From Pseudomonas sp. CCI4.2 (GTDB lineage Bacteria; Pseudomonadota; Gammaproteobacteria; Pseudomonadales; Pseudomonadaceae), in NCBI RefSeq assembly GCF_034350045.1, contig NZ_CP133781.1, positions 4,202,501 through 4,266,500 of the forward strand: a stretch of 64,000 bases of DNA, read 5' to 3'. This document shows positions 50,956 to 59,341 of this stretch, one piece after another. A model generated the notes under the pieces. That model had not been told where the DNA came from. It saw only the letters and a list, made by a program, of their open reading frames with translations, and ran no database searches. Every line of letters starts with the position of its first letter. Within the stretch, counting starts at the first letter, position 1. Position numbers and translations under genes: made by a program.

Positions 50956-52497
50956 TCAGGCTGCGTGGACCGCGACTTGCGCCGCGCCAGTGGCCAAATC
51001 GATGATGGTTTCCTGGGTGATGTCCTGCCCGGAAGTGCCACCCAACTCAGCCACCAATTGGCCCTCGCGCATGATCAAGACCCGATCGGACGTGCCGATG
51101 ATTTCCGGCAACTCACTGGAAATCAGTACGATCCCGACCCCGGCTTTGGCCAGCTCGTTGATGATCCGATAGATTTCCGATTTCGAGCCAATGTCCACGC
51201 CACGGGTGGGTTCATCCAGGATCAGCACATGGGGTTTGACTTCGAGCAAGCGTGCCAGCAAGACCTTCTGCTGATTCCCCCCGGACAAGGCGCCGACGTT
51301 GACTTTGCCCGAGCCGACCCGGATCGACAGCGAGCGAATGGCAGCGCTGGCGCGTTGGGCGCCATGGCCAAGGTCAAGCACACCGTAATGGGCATCGGGC
51401 ACACATGCACAGACGTTGATGTTGTCGCGAACGCTCATGTCGAGAAACAACCCTTGGGCTTTTCGGTCCTCGGTGAGGTACACCACTCCGGCGCGAATCG
51501 CATCGGCGGGGTCACGCAGCTGAGTGATGGCTTGGCCTGCGACCTCTAGCGTGCCGGAAGTGCGTGGGTTGGCGGCGAAAATCAAGCGGGCCAATTCAGT
51601 TCGGCCCGCGCCCACCAAACCGGCGATGCCCAGTACTTCGCCAGCGTGCACGTCAAAACTGCAACCGCGTACCCGTGCGCCATCGGCCATGTCCCGCACA
51701 CGCATGACCACCGCGCCGGGATCGTACGGCGCATGTTCCTTTTTATAGAAACCAGACAGGTCGCGCCCCACCATCATTTTCACCAACACCTCAGCTGACA
51801 GGGCTTCGCGCTCCAGCATGCCGACGTGTTCGCCATCGCGAAGCACTGAAACCCGGTCAGATAACTCGTAGATTTCAGCCATACGGTGGCTGATGTAGAT
51901 GATTGCCAGCCCTTGACTGCGCAATTGCTTGATCAGCGCAAATAAACGGTCGGTCTCACGGGAAGACAGCGGCGTGGTGGGTTCATCCATCACCAGGATT
52001 TTTGCATCGGCGTGCAGCGCGCGGGCGATTTCCACCAATTGCCGCTCGGCAATCGACAGCGTGCTGACTTTGGTCAGCGGCGTGAAGTCAGCGCCGAGTC
52101 GATTCAGCACTTCGACACAGCCGGCTTGCATCGCCTTGCGGTTGACCGTCAAGCCGGAACGCAACTCGCGCCCGAGGTAGATATTCTCGGCCACGCTCAG
52201 GTTCGGACAGAGGCTCAACTCTTGGTAAATGACCGCAATGCCATGGGCTTTGGCCGTACGTGGGTTATAGGTGGCAACCGGTTGGCCATCGATTCGAATC
52301 TCGCCGCCTGCGTCAGCCTGATAGGCGCCGGACAGGATTTTCATCAACGTGGACTTGCCCGCGCCGTTCTCGCCCATTAATGCGTGAACTTCGCCGGGGT
52401 AGACTTTCAGATCCACGCTTTTCAGCACCCGCAGGCCGTTAAAGGTCTTGGAGATGCCGCGCATTTCGAGCAGGGGTAAAGGTAAAGAGAGACTCAT
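50956..52497 (-). CDS. Sugar ABC transporter ATP-binding protein, double ATPase (RbsA-like)
   Basis: A 513-residue cytoplasmic ATPase with two ABC domains. The first has Walker A GENGAGKST and signature STLSIAERQLVEIARAL with Walker B ILVMDEPTTPLS. The second lacks a normal Walker A (GLVGAGRTE) but has signature LSGGNQQKVLLARLL and ILDEPTRGVD. This asymmetric pattern is normal for RbsA/XylG proteins, in which one site is degenerate. It is the first gene of the pentose operon. Its promoter region has two operator-like palindromes at 52598-52623. Confidence 0.93.
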   Translation of the reverse strand: MSLSLPLPLLEMRGISKTFNGLRVLKSVDLKVYPGEVHALMGENGAGKSTLMKILSGAYQADAGGEIRIDGQPVATYNPRTAKAHGIAVIYQELSLCPNLSVAENIYLGRELRSGLTVNRKAMQAGCVEVLNRLGADFTPLTKVSTLSIAERQLVEIARALHADAKILVMDEPTTPLSSRETDRLFALIKQLRSQGLAIIYISHRMAEIYELSDRVSVLRDGEHVGMLEREALSAEVLVKMMVGRDLSGFYKKEHAPYDPGAVVMRVRDMADGARVRGCSFDVHAGEVLGIAGLVGAGRTELARLIFAANPRTSGTLEVAGQAITQLRDPADAIRAGVVYLTEDRKAQGLFLDMSVRDNINVCACVPDAHYGVLDLGHGAQRASAAIRSLSIRVGSGKVNVGALSGGNQQKVLLARLLEVKPHVLILDEPTRGVDIGSKSEIYRIINELAKAGVGIVLISSELPEIIGTSDRVLIMREGQLVAELGGTSGQDITQETIIDLATGAAQVAVHAA

Positions 52498-52597
52498 GAC
52501 GCGCCCTCAAATTTTTTATTTTTGTACGTGGGCCTGCATAGGTTTTACAACCTGTTGCGACCTGTTTGAGAACGACTCTAGTCGATAAATCCAGTTA

Positions 52598-52623
52598 CGC
52601 AAGCGCTTGCGCAAGCACTTGCG
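52598..52623. promoter_or_regulatory. Tandem LacI-type operators upstream of the pentose operon
   Basis: cgcaagcgcttgcg (52598-52611) is a perfect 14-bp palindrome, directly followed by the near-perfect cgcaagcacttgcg (52610-52623), with centres 12 bp apart. Even palindromes with a central CG (here gcttgcgcaagc) are typical LacI-family operators. They lie about 100 bp upstream of the first gene. Confidence 0.75.
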
Positions 52624-53091
52624 TGGTGCTTGCATGAATTCCGCCCCACAGATTTTTGTGATGCATAGATTTTTGTAGGAGCTGCCGAAGGCTGCGATCA
52701 GATGTTCAGTGCCTACTATTCCGTGTCTGCTGATGTCTCTGTGTGGCTTGCCAACGAAAGCGTCATTGCAAGCGACCCAGGTTTCAAGTCGATATCAGCG
52801 GCGCGATTATCGGCCTCTTCGCAGGCAAGCCTACTCCCACAGGAGTTGTGGCTGCTTGCTACAACCGTATCAATGAAACCCCAGAGCCGTACTGACCTCG
52901 CAGCCTTCGGCAGCGCCTACACCTTGGTTTGCTGCTACAACGCGTTGATGGACCACCTCAGGGCATGCATGAATTCCGCCCCACAGAAAACCGCTGGAGC
53001 CAACTTATTGGCGAAGCGTTGGATCTGATACCGCGCGTCAGGCCTCTCGCCAACAAGTTGTCTCCTACAGGTTTGGGGTGGCTTGTGCCCA
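52624..53091. repeat. Intergenic region with repeated REP-like debris
   Basis: The gap between the pentose operon and the OprB gene (594 bp from 52498) has no credible gene. It contains the phrase gcatgaattccgccccacag twice (about 52632 and 52964), the phrase tgtaggagctgccgaaggct (about 52674, shared with 2887 and 46240), and stretches such as ctactcccacaggagttgtg and gccaacaagttgtctcctac. These are typical REP-derived pieces, partly in mirrored orientation. Confidence 0.55.
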
Positions 53092-54450
53092 TCAGAAGGT
53101 GGACTGAACCTGCAAGCCCGCCACTACGCCGTTTTGCACTTCGCGTACGCCGCCTGGGTGGGCGATGTATTGCAGGTTGGGCCGGACGTTTAGCCACTGG
53201 GTGACTTGTACGCCGTAGTTGAGTTCGACGTTGTACTCCGTGTGTTGCTCTGGCACGTAGTCCGCGTCGGCATAACTAAGGCCGCTAACATCGTTGGCGG
53301 TTTTGGCGTTGCGCAGGTACAAGTTACTGGCATACAGGCGAGCGATGCCCAGGCCCAGCGTGTCGGTCGGACGCGCGTCAAACGGCCCTTTGTACACCAG
53401 CGTGACCTTCTGATAGCTGTCGATCGGGGTGGTGGCGCGGTCGTAGAAGCTGGCGTTGGCCGAGAGGGTCAAACCGCGTGAAGCGTCGCCGTTCACCGTG
53501 GTGAGTTGTTGCTTGCCGGTCAACCACCAGCCATGGCGACTGCTATCGCTGCGATAGTCTTCACCCGATAAAGCGGCCGGTTGGTTGTTGGCGTCTTTAT
53601 AAACATCGCTGGCGTTGGCGGAGCTGTAGTAATAACCAACGTGGTATTCGCCCGGCAGGCTGTTAAGCGTGGGCGCCCACACCAGTTCGACGGGAATCAG
53701 TGCACCGGTGGTACCCGCGCCATTGAGTTTGAAGCCGCTGTCGTTTTCGAGGTTAGACGGATTGACGTCGAACACGCCGACTTGGGCGTAGACCGAATCA
53801 GTCAGTCTGTATTTGATCCGTGCGGCCCATTGGCTGATTGGATTGTTGTAGATGCTGTCGACATAGTTGCCGGGCTGCGAACCACAGAACGCCAGGTTCT
53901 GGAACAGGCAGTCTTCAACCCCAAAATCATCACTGAACGCAAAACGACCGGCTTTGATATTCAATGCGCCATCGAAAAAGCCTTTGCTCAGCCACAATTC
54001 GCTAAGGCGGGTAACGCTGCCGGTCCCCTGCACTTCTTGGGTGGCAGAAAAACTGCTGGCGCGGGGGTCATTGAGGTTGTCGGTGTTCAGGTTGTCGCCA
54101 TTGCGATTGGTGAGCTGAACCATGAACTGCGTGTCATCCCAACCCATCAACTTTTGCAAGTCGATGGCCGCGCCCAAGGTGAACTGGTCGGCATAGCGTG
54201 TAGTGTGATGCTTGTCGTAACCGCCGCGCAGGTTTGAGGCCGATTCGCCGGTGTAGCCCATCTGAACGTCGATGCCCTTTTCCAGCCATTCGGTGCGCAG
54301 TCCGCCCCAGTCGCCGGTCATCCACTGTGAATCCGCTGAGAAAGCATCCTGCGCTTGAGCGCTGACGGCCCAACTGAAGGCGGCGCAGACCGACATTAGC
54401 AAGCCAAGAACCTGCGTCAAGCGCAGGTGGCGGGGAGTCAAACGAGGCAT
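53092..54450 (-). CDS. oprB: Carbohydrate-selective porin, OprB family
   Basis: A 452-residue outer-membrane protein. The signal peptide is about 34 residues (VLGLLMSVCAAFSWAVSAQA). OprB features include WMTGDWGGLRTEWLEKGIDV, LWLSKGFFDGALNIKAGRFA and a C-terminal beta signal ending VVAGLQVQSTF. The ATG at 54450 has a caggaaaa site; a longer upstream reading is not native. It forms substrate-selective channels for sugars. It is in the same orientation as the pentose ABC operon but separated from it by 594 bp of repeats, so it may be the outer-membrane partner of that importer with its own promoter. Confidence 0.9.
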   Translation of the reverse strand: MPRLTPRHLRLTQVLGLLMSVCAAFSWAVSAQAQDAFSADSQWMTGDWGGLRTEWLEKGIDVQMGYTGESASNLRGGYDKHHTTRYADQFTLGAAIDLQKLMGWDDTQFMVQLTNRNGDNLNTDNLNDPRASSFSATQEVQGTGSVTRLSELWLSKGFFDGALNIKAGRFAFSDDFGVEDCLFQNLAFCGSQPGNYVDSIYNNPISQWAARIKYRLTDSVYAQVGVFDVNPSNLENDSGFKLNGAGTTGALIPVELVWAPTLNSLPGEYHVGYYYSSANASDVYKDANNQPAALSGEDYRSDSSRHGWWLTGKQQLTTVNGDASRGLTLSANASFYDRATTPIDSYQKVTLVYKGPFDARPTDTLGLGIARLYASNLYLRNAKTANDVSGLSYADADYVPEQHTEYNVELNYGVQVTQWLNVRPNLQYIAHPGGVREVQNGVVAGLQVQSTF

Positions 54451-54748
54451 CTGTTTTTTCCTGTTCTCTATGACACAACGACGACAGAAAGGTCTTTGCA
54501 GTCGTTGTTTTCCATGGGGTTGCGTTACCGATTTATTGAAACGGGGCAGCGCCGACACGCGCCATGGTATAGACAAGTCCAAATATTTCAAATAAGAATA
54601 TTTCTTGTTTGTACTAACGTCGTATCCGCTGTTATCAAACATGCCGTCTGATCAGGCGTTTTTACCGCTAAAACACCCAGTGCAATCAGCACCTTTTCGC
54701 TGCCGCTGCCCTCTAAGCTCGAATAACCCACCATCGAGGAATCCACCC

Positions 54749-55357
54749 ATGCTGCATTTACTGCATGTTGAAAGTTCGCCACGCAAGCAACGTTCAGCGT
54801 CGATTGAAATCGCCCATGCATTTATCGACGCCTGGAAAAGTAAGCACTCGGGGGCCACAGTTGACACTCTCGACGTGTGGAATACCGCGTTACCGGAATT
54901 TGATGGCGAGGCGTTGGGCGCCAAGTACGCTGGCATTGAGGGTCGCGAACGGACCCCGGCCGAGCGGCAGGTCTGGACGGAAATAGAAGCGCTGGCGGAA
55001 CGTTTCAAGCGTGCGGACGTGATTGTATTCAGCGTGCCCATGTGGAACTTCGGCATTCCCTACCGGCTCAAGCACCTGATCGATGTGGTCAGTCAGAAAG
55101 ACCTGTTGTTCACATTTGATGACCGAGGCCTGAATGGTTTGCTAAACGGTCGCAAGGTGGTGGTTATCGCGGCACGCGGCGCACAACTGGACCGTACGGA
55201 GCACCAAGTGTCATATATGGCCAGTTGGTCAGAGATGGTCGGCATCGACGAACAACACACGGTCATTGTCGAAAAAACCCTGTATGGCCCAGAGGTTGAT
55301 ACCCAGGGCCGGAACGCCGCCAAAGCAGAAGCCGTGGCACTGGCTTCAACGATTTGA
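54749..55357 (+). CDS. azoR: FMN-dependent NADH-azoreductase, AzoR family
   Basis: A 202-residue flavodoxin-fold protein. LLHVESSPRKQRSASIEIAH contains the FMN phosphate-binding SSPR...S region; ADVIVFSVPMWNFGIPYRLK is the AzoR signature; and RGLNGLLNGRKVVVIAARGA follows. It transfers hydride from NADH to quinones or azo dyes by ping-pong. The ATG at 54749 has cgagga upstream; a longer reading is a 5' extension. It is divergent from the OprB gene (298 bp gap) and convergent with the chemoreceptor gene. Confidence 0.93.
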   Translation: MLHLLHVESSPRKQRSASIEIAHAFIDAWKSKHSGATVDTLDVWNTALPEFDGEALGAKYAGIEGRERTPAERQVWTEIEALAERFKRADVIVFSVPMWNFGIPYRLKHLIDVVSQKDLLFTFDDRGLNGLLNGRKVVVIAARGAQLDRTEHQVSYMASWSEMVGIDEQHTVIVEKTLYGPEVDTQGRNAAKAEAVALASTI

Positions 55358-55372
55358 TACCAGACGCTCAAC

Positions 55373-56995
55373 TCAAACGGTAAATTTCATCACCAGGCCG
55401 TTCAACTCAGTGGCGAGCCGTGACAGTTCATGGCTCGCTGTTGACGTTTGCTCGGCCGCGGTTGAGGACTCAACAGAAAGGTCTCGAATACTGATGAGGT
55501 TTTGGTCCACGGACCTGGCCACTTGAGCTTGCTGTTCCGAGGCGGTGGCAATCAGCATATTGCGCTCAGTGATGTTCACGATGGCGGCGGCGATTTCCAC
55601 CAGGGCGGCGCCGGCCTCGTGGGCGATCAACAATGTTTTCTCAGCCTCGGTGCTGGTCAGTATCATCGATGAAACAGCGTGCTCCGAGCCTTCCTGAACG
55701 CCCCGGATGATCTGTTCTATTTCCAGGGTTGATTGCTGGGTGCGGTGGGCCAAGGCACGCACTTCATCAGCGACGACCGCGAAGCCCCTGCCCTGATCAC
55801 CCGCCCTCGCGGCCTCGATAGCCGCGTTCAGCGCCAGCAAATTGGTTTGCTCGGCGATTGACCGAATAACCTCCAACACCTTGCTGATGCTTTGAGCCGA
55901 CTGCGCCAGCTTCTCGACTTGCTGACTGGTGGCGTTGACTGTCGCGTTCAAGCCTTCAATGGAGGTAATGGTTTTTGCCACCCGCTCGCTACCGCGTTTG
56001 GTAGAACGCTCCGAATCCTGGGTGGAGACCGATGCTGCCGAGGCGTTTCTGGCCACTTCTTCAACCGCCGCAGTCATCTGATTGACCGCTGTGGCGGCCT
56101 GGTCAGTTTCCAGACTTTGCCGCTGCAGACCTTGGTTGGACGCCTGCGTCACTTGATTCATCTGCTGCGCTGCGCTCGCCAATTGCGTAGAGGAACTGCC
56201 AATCAGCCTGACAGTGTTTCGCAAATTCCCCAGCATCAACGCAGTGGCCGTCTGCAACTCAGTAATTTCGTCGCTCCCATCGATTCGGATGTCTCGACGC
56301 AGATCATTGTTGGACATCTCCTTACTGGCGCCGACCAAGGCCATCAAGGGAACCGAAATACTTTTTGTGAAGACGATCGCAAGCACGATGGTGGCCAAAA
56401 TCGAGCACACCAACAGCAGCAACGCATAGGTCACTCCATTGTCGTAGGCGGCTTTGGATTTAATGCTCGATTGAGCCGCCTGCTGCTCGTTGATCTTGAT
56501 CAGCTCATCGGCGTATGCCTGCATTTCCTTGGAAAGCGGGACGATGTGGAGGTTTATATAGTTAAGGGTTTCGGTCAACGAAAGCGCATCCCCCGCATTG
56601 ATGACAGTTTTGAGTTGCTCGTTATAAGGGGCGACGTCGTTGACCAGCAATTGATAAACCTTGCGTTCGCTTTCACCGGAAACCAGTTTTTCGTAGTTCC
56701 CGATGTCGGCCTTCATGATGTCTTGATACTTTCCGAGGCTGATGGCGGAGCCTTTCTTTTCCGAATCGCTGGCGGTGATCAGCTTGAACGTTTCCAGGCG
56801 CATTCTTAACAGCGAGGTTGCAATAATTCCGGCTTGCCTGACACTGGGCATTGAGTTTTCCTGGATATCGACGGTTAACGCCTGCATTTCCCGCATATTC
56901 CACATCGATATGCCGCTGGAAACCGTCATCAATACAATAACGACCAGAAAAAAAAGCCCCGCACGAGTCCCAATCTTTAAACCTCGAATCGTCAT
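55373..56995 (-). CDS. Methyl-accepting chemotaxis protein with four-helix-bundle ligand domain
   Basis: A 540-residue chemoreceptor. TM1 is at about residues 11-31 (AGLFFLVVIVLMTVSSGISM). The periplasmic domain (about 32-185) is helical and of 4HB_MCP type, TM2 is at about 187-210 and a HAMP domain follows (VPLMALVGASKEMSNNDLRR). The cytoplasmic coiled coil carries the tip EQTNLLALNAAIEAARAG and GFAVVADEVRALAHRTQQST. It ends LVMKFTV without a CheR-binding NWxxF pentapeptide. Ligands of this class are usually organic acids or amino acids; the specific one is unknown. A truncated receptor lies just upstream. Confidence 0.93.
   Translation of the reverse strand: MTIRGLKIGTRAGLFFLVVIVLMTVSSGISMWNMREMQALTVDIQENSMPSVRQAGIIATSLLRMRLETFKLITASDSEKKGSAISLGKYQDIMKADIGNYEKLVSGESERKVYQLLVNDVAPYNEQLKTVINAGDALSLTETLNYINLHIVPLSKEMQAYADELIKINEQQAAQSSIKSKAAYDNGVTYALLLLVCSILATIVLAIVFTKSISVPLMALVGASKEMSNNDLRRDIRIDGSDEITELQTATALMLGNLRNTVRLIGSSSTQLASAAQQMNQVTQASNQGLQRQSLETDQAATAVNQMTAAVEEVARNASAASVSTQDSERSTKRGSERVAKTITSIEGLNATVNATSQQVEKLAQSAQSISKVLEVIRSIAEQTNLLALNAAIEAARAGDQGRGFAVVADEVRALAHRTQQSTLEIEQIIRGVQEGSEHAVSSMILTSTEAEKTLLIAHEAGAALVEIAAAIVNITERNMLIATASEQQAQVARSVDQNLISIRDLSVESSTAAEQTSTASHELSRLATELNGLVMKFTV
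55786..55793 (-). other. KOPS-like motif (GGGCAGGG on the - strand), pointing at dif
   Basis: Reads CCCTGCCC on the + strand within the chemoreceptor gene, right of dif and oriented towards it. Confidence 0.35.
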
Positions 56996-57120
56996 GAGCT
57001 ACTGCCTTTATTATTGTTCACGGTCGGGCGACGGTGTGCTGTTTTGCATAGTGCCACCGAGGGCATGGACGGTGTGAACATTTCGGCAAGCGCAAAAGCC
57101 AGCGTGACCTCCTGACTCAC

Positions 57121-57519
57121 TCAGCGGGTCATGGCCCTGGCCCTGGCGGTGTCAATGGCAGCCGTTAGCGCAAGCAGGTTAGTTTGAAGGGCTATTTCAC
57201 GAATCGGTTGCACACTCCCGCTGAACTTGCTTGGTAGGTTGTTCACATCAAAAAGGGTGACGCGAGTTTGGCGGCTAGCGTCCGCCAAGCGCTGAACGCT
57301 GGTCAAACTTTCGAGGCGTGCGAACTCACCTATTTTGTCCTCGACGCGTAACGCTACCGGCGCTACGCCTTCGCTCTCGATACGAAGCGTTACAGGCTCA
57401 GTGCCCAGTAAAAATTTAATCCAGCAGGCGACAAAGGCGAAGCTGATCAAAGCGCCAATAGCACTTACGGTCACAAACAACGCCAACATGGACCGTCCTG
57501 ACAACAACATGGATTTCAT
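57121..57519 (-). pseudogene. Truncated methyl-accepting chemotaxis protein
   Basis: A 132-residue frame. It starts with a membrane segment (LALFVTVSAIGALISFAFVA), runs through an unrecognisable linker, then shows the receptor hairpin tip PIREIALQTNLLALTAAIDT followed by ARARAMTR and a stop. Compared with an intact receptor (tip EQTNLLALNAAIEAARAG...), everything after the tip, and most of the ligand and HAMP domains, are missing. Several substitutions are non-standard (LTAAIDTARARA). It lies 126 bp upstream of the intact receptor in the same orientation, so it may be a decayed duplicate. Confidence 0.75.
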
Positions 57520-57730
57520 ACGTCCTCATCCTTGAGTGATGGGTTTGGTGCGGGCGTAATGCACGCACCTATAACGAAGGAACTGCAAAATTCCGGAGCT
57601 TTGAAATACGTTCAAACGTTCAATATAGTACAACTCAGAACTACAATTAAAATCTCTCCCCAACGGACAACCCCGACAAAAACGCTGCGAATAGTGGCAC
57701 GAAGCTCAAATTGATCGCTTAACCGCTGCC

Positions 57731-58652
57731 ATGATCAATCGAAAACCTGACTTCCCCGTCGTCTGTCAGCCACACTGCGCTCCTGTTTCCATCGCCGCCC
57801 AAGGGAGTTTGTCTTTGGACAAAGCATCCGATCGACGCAATACCCTTTCACTGGACGCGCTCAATTTTTTTCTGGCTGATGTCCGCGATGGGCTTGGACC
57901 TTATCTGGCCATTTATCTGCTAGCGGTTCATCACTGGGACCCGGCCAGCATCGGCGTGGTCATGACCGTGGCGGGAATTGCTGCGTTGATCACACAAGCG
58001 CCGGCGGGTGCGATGATCGACGGCATGCGCAGTAAACGCGCGGTGATTGCCGTCGGCGCATTGGTGGTGACTACGAGTTGTCTGCTGTTTGCCGTTCATT
58101 ACTTCATTCAGTCTGGTAGCGCTGACGCAATCGATCAGCGCCGCTGCCGCGTCGGTGTTCGCGCCTGGCATTGCCGCCATCGCCGCGCAACTGGTCATGG
58201 TGCCTGCCGCCTGGATTGTCGGGACCAAGGCCGATCAATGGGGACGCAAGCCGCTGTTGCTCGCCGGATTCTTGATCCTGCCCTTGCGTGGAGTGCTTTA
58301 CACCCTGTCCGATGACCCCTATTGGCTGGTCGCCATCCAAATGCTGGACGGGGTTGGTGCCGGGTTATTTGGTGCGCTGTTTCCGTTGGTGGTGAAGGAC
58401 CTGACCCACGGCACTGGCCGATTCAATGTAAGCCTCGGCGCGCTGTCTACGGTGTTCGGTTTCGGCGCAGCGCTGAGTAACAGCCTCGCTGGGCTTGTGG
58501 TTCAACAGGCGGGCTACAGCGCGGCGTTTCTGACGCTGGCCGCAATAGCCAGCGTCGCGTTTGTTTTATTGTGGTGGGCGATGCCGGAAACCCTTCGCCA
58601 GTCAGATCGGTCCAGTACTGTCGACCTGAGCGCTTCCGGGGTCGCCCGATGA
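57731..58652 (+). pseudogene. MFS transporter broken by a frameshift and an internal deletion
   Basis: The 5' frame (57731-58110) encodes SLDALNFFLADVRDGLGPYL and further MFS helices 1-4. At about 58095-58115 the MFS similarity jumps to another frame, which then reads SLVALTQSISAAAASVFAPG and continues to 58652 (AAWIVGTKADQWGRKPLLLA, LLDGVGAGLFGALFPLVV-type helices). Relative to intact members (~400 residues) about 100 residues around TM5-TM7 are also absent between APGIAAI and AAQLVMVPA. Both lesions suggest a dead gene. It abuts a convergent TetR gene. Confidence 0.75.
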
Positions 58653-59219
58653 CTAGGGCAACAGCCCCGCCGCTCGGTAAACGTCGACTGTCTCGTCGAA
58701 CGCCGCGATGTCATTGCGGCCTCGCGACACCAGTTGAGCGCCTTCAACGGCCGAATAGATAGCCAGTGCCTTTTGCTGCAACGTTTTTAACGGGGCATCA
58801 CCCTGTTGCAGGGACAGCACGGTTACCAGCCAGTTAACGTTCGCTTCAGTGAACGCATCCACTTCGGTTCGGACTTCAAGGGGCAGGTCCTGATACTCGG
58901 CGGCCATTATCCCGCACAAGCACATGCGATTGTCGTTGACCAGTGCCGAGCGAAAAATAGCGGTGTAGCCGTTTATCAAGAAGCGCGGATCTTGGGACTG
59001 CTCAGACAAACCTGTCAGGTATTTGACCCCGTCCTCCGTATACCGCCGTGCGAGCGCAGCCCCCAAATCGCCCTTGGTGGGGAAGTGATGGTGAATGCTG
59101 GCGCTTTTGATTCCGACTTCCTTGGCGATCTCGCGAAAGCTCAGCGCGTTATAGCCGAGGGCTTGCACCCTGGCGCGGGCAATGCCCAGGATGGTTTCTT
59201 TGGTACTTGAGGTTGTCAT
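58653..59219 (-). CDS. TetR-family regulator
   Basis: A 188-residue repressor with helix-turn-helix ALSFREIAKEVGIKSASIHH followed by HFPTKGDLGAALARRY. The ligand domain contains NRMCLCGIMAAEYQDLPLEV, with two cysteines that are common in this TetR subgroup. The ATG at 59219 has a gggag ribosome site; an in-frame codon seven residues upstream is less likely. An inverted repeat lies about 50-75 bp upstream. Its neighbour, the broken MFS gene, is convergent and shares no promoter with it, so the regulon is unknown. Confidence 0.87.
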   Translation of the reverse strand: MTTSSTKETILGIARARVQALGYNALSFREIAKEVGIKSASIHHHFPTKGDLGAALARRYTEDGVKYLTGLSEQSQDPRFLINGYTAIFRSALVNDNRMCLCGIMAAEYQDLPLEVRTEVDAFTEANVNWLVTVLSLQQGDAPLKTLQQKALAIYSAVEGAQLVSRGRNDIAAFDETVDVYRAAGLLP

Positions 59220-59268
59220 TAAGAAACTCCCTACTGACAAAGACCTGATAAGAATACGTTGCTCGGCA

Positions 59269-59294
59269 TTCTACCTATCTAGTGAAAGGTAGAA
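59269..59294. promoter_or_regulatory. TetR operator candidate upstream of the TetR gene
   Basis: ttctacct (59269-59276) and aggtagaa (59287-59294) are perfect 8-bp inverted arms with a 10-base spacer. The site is 50-75 bp before the TetR start and between it and the autotransporter stop, a natural autoregulation site. Confidence 0.6.
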
Positions 59295-59341
59295 CAGTGC
59301 CGCCGTAAAAATTATCCTGCCGAGAGTCGTTGGCAAACCCT

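Noticed and set aside
52702..53028. 108-codon + strand ORF between the pentose operon and OprB
   Set aside because: It runs through REP-derived repeats and encodes no recognisable protein.
55892..56809. 305-codon + strand frame over the chemoreceptor
   Set aside because: It is an antisense shadow of a gene with clear receptor-tip and HAMP motifs.
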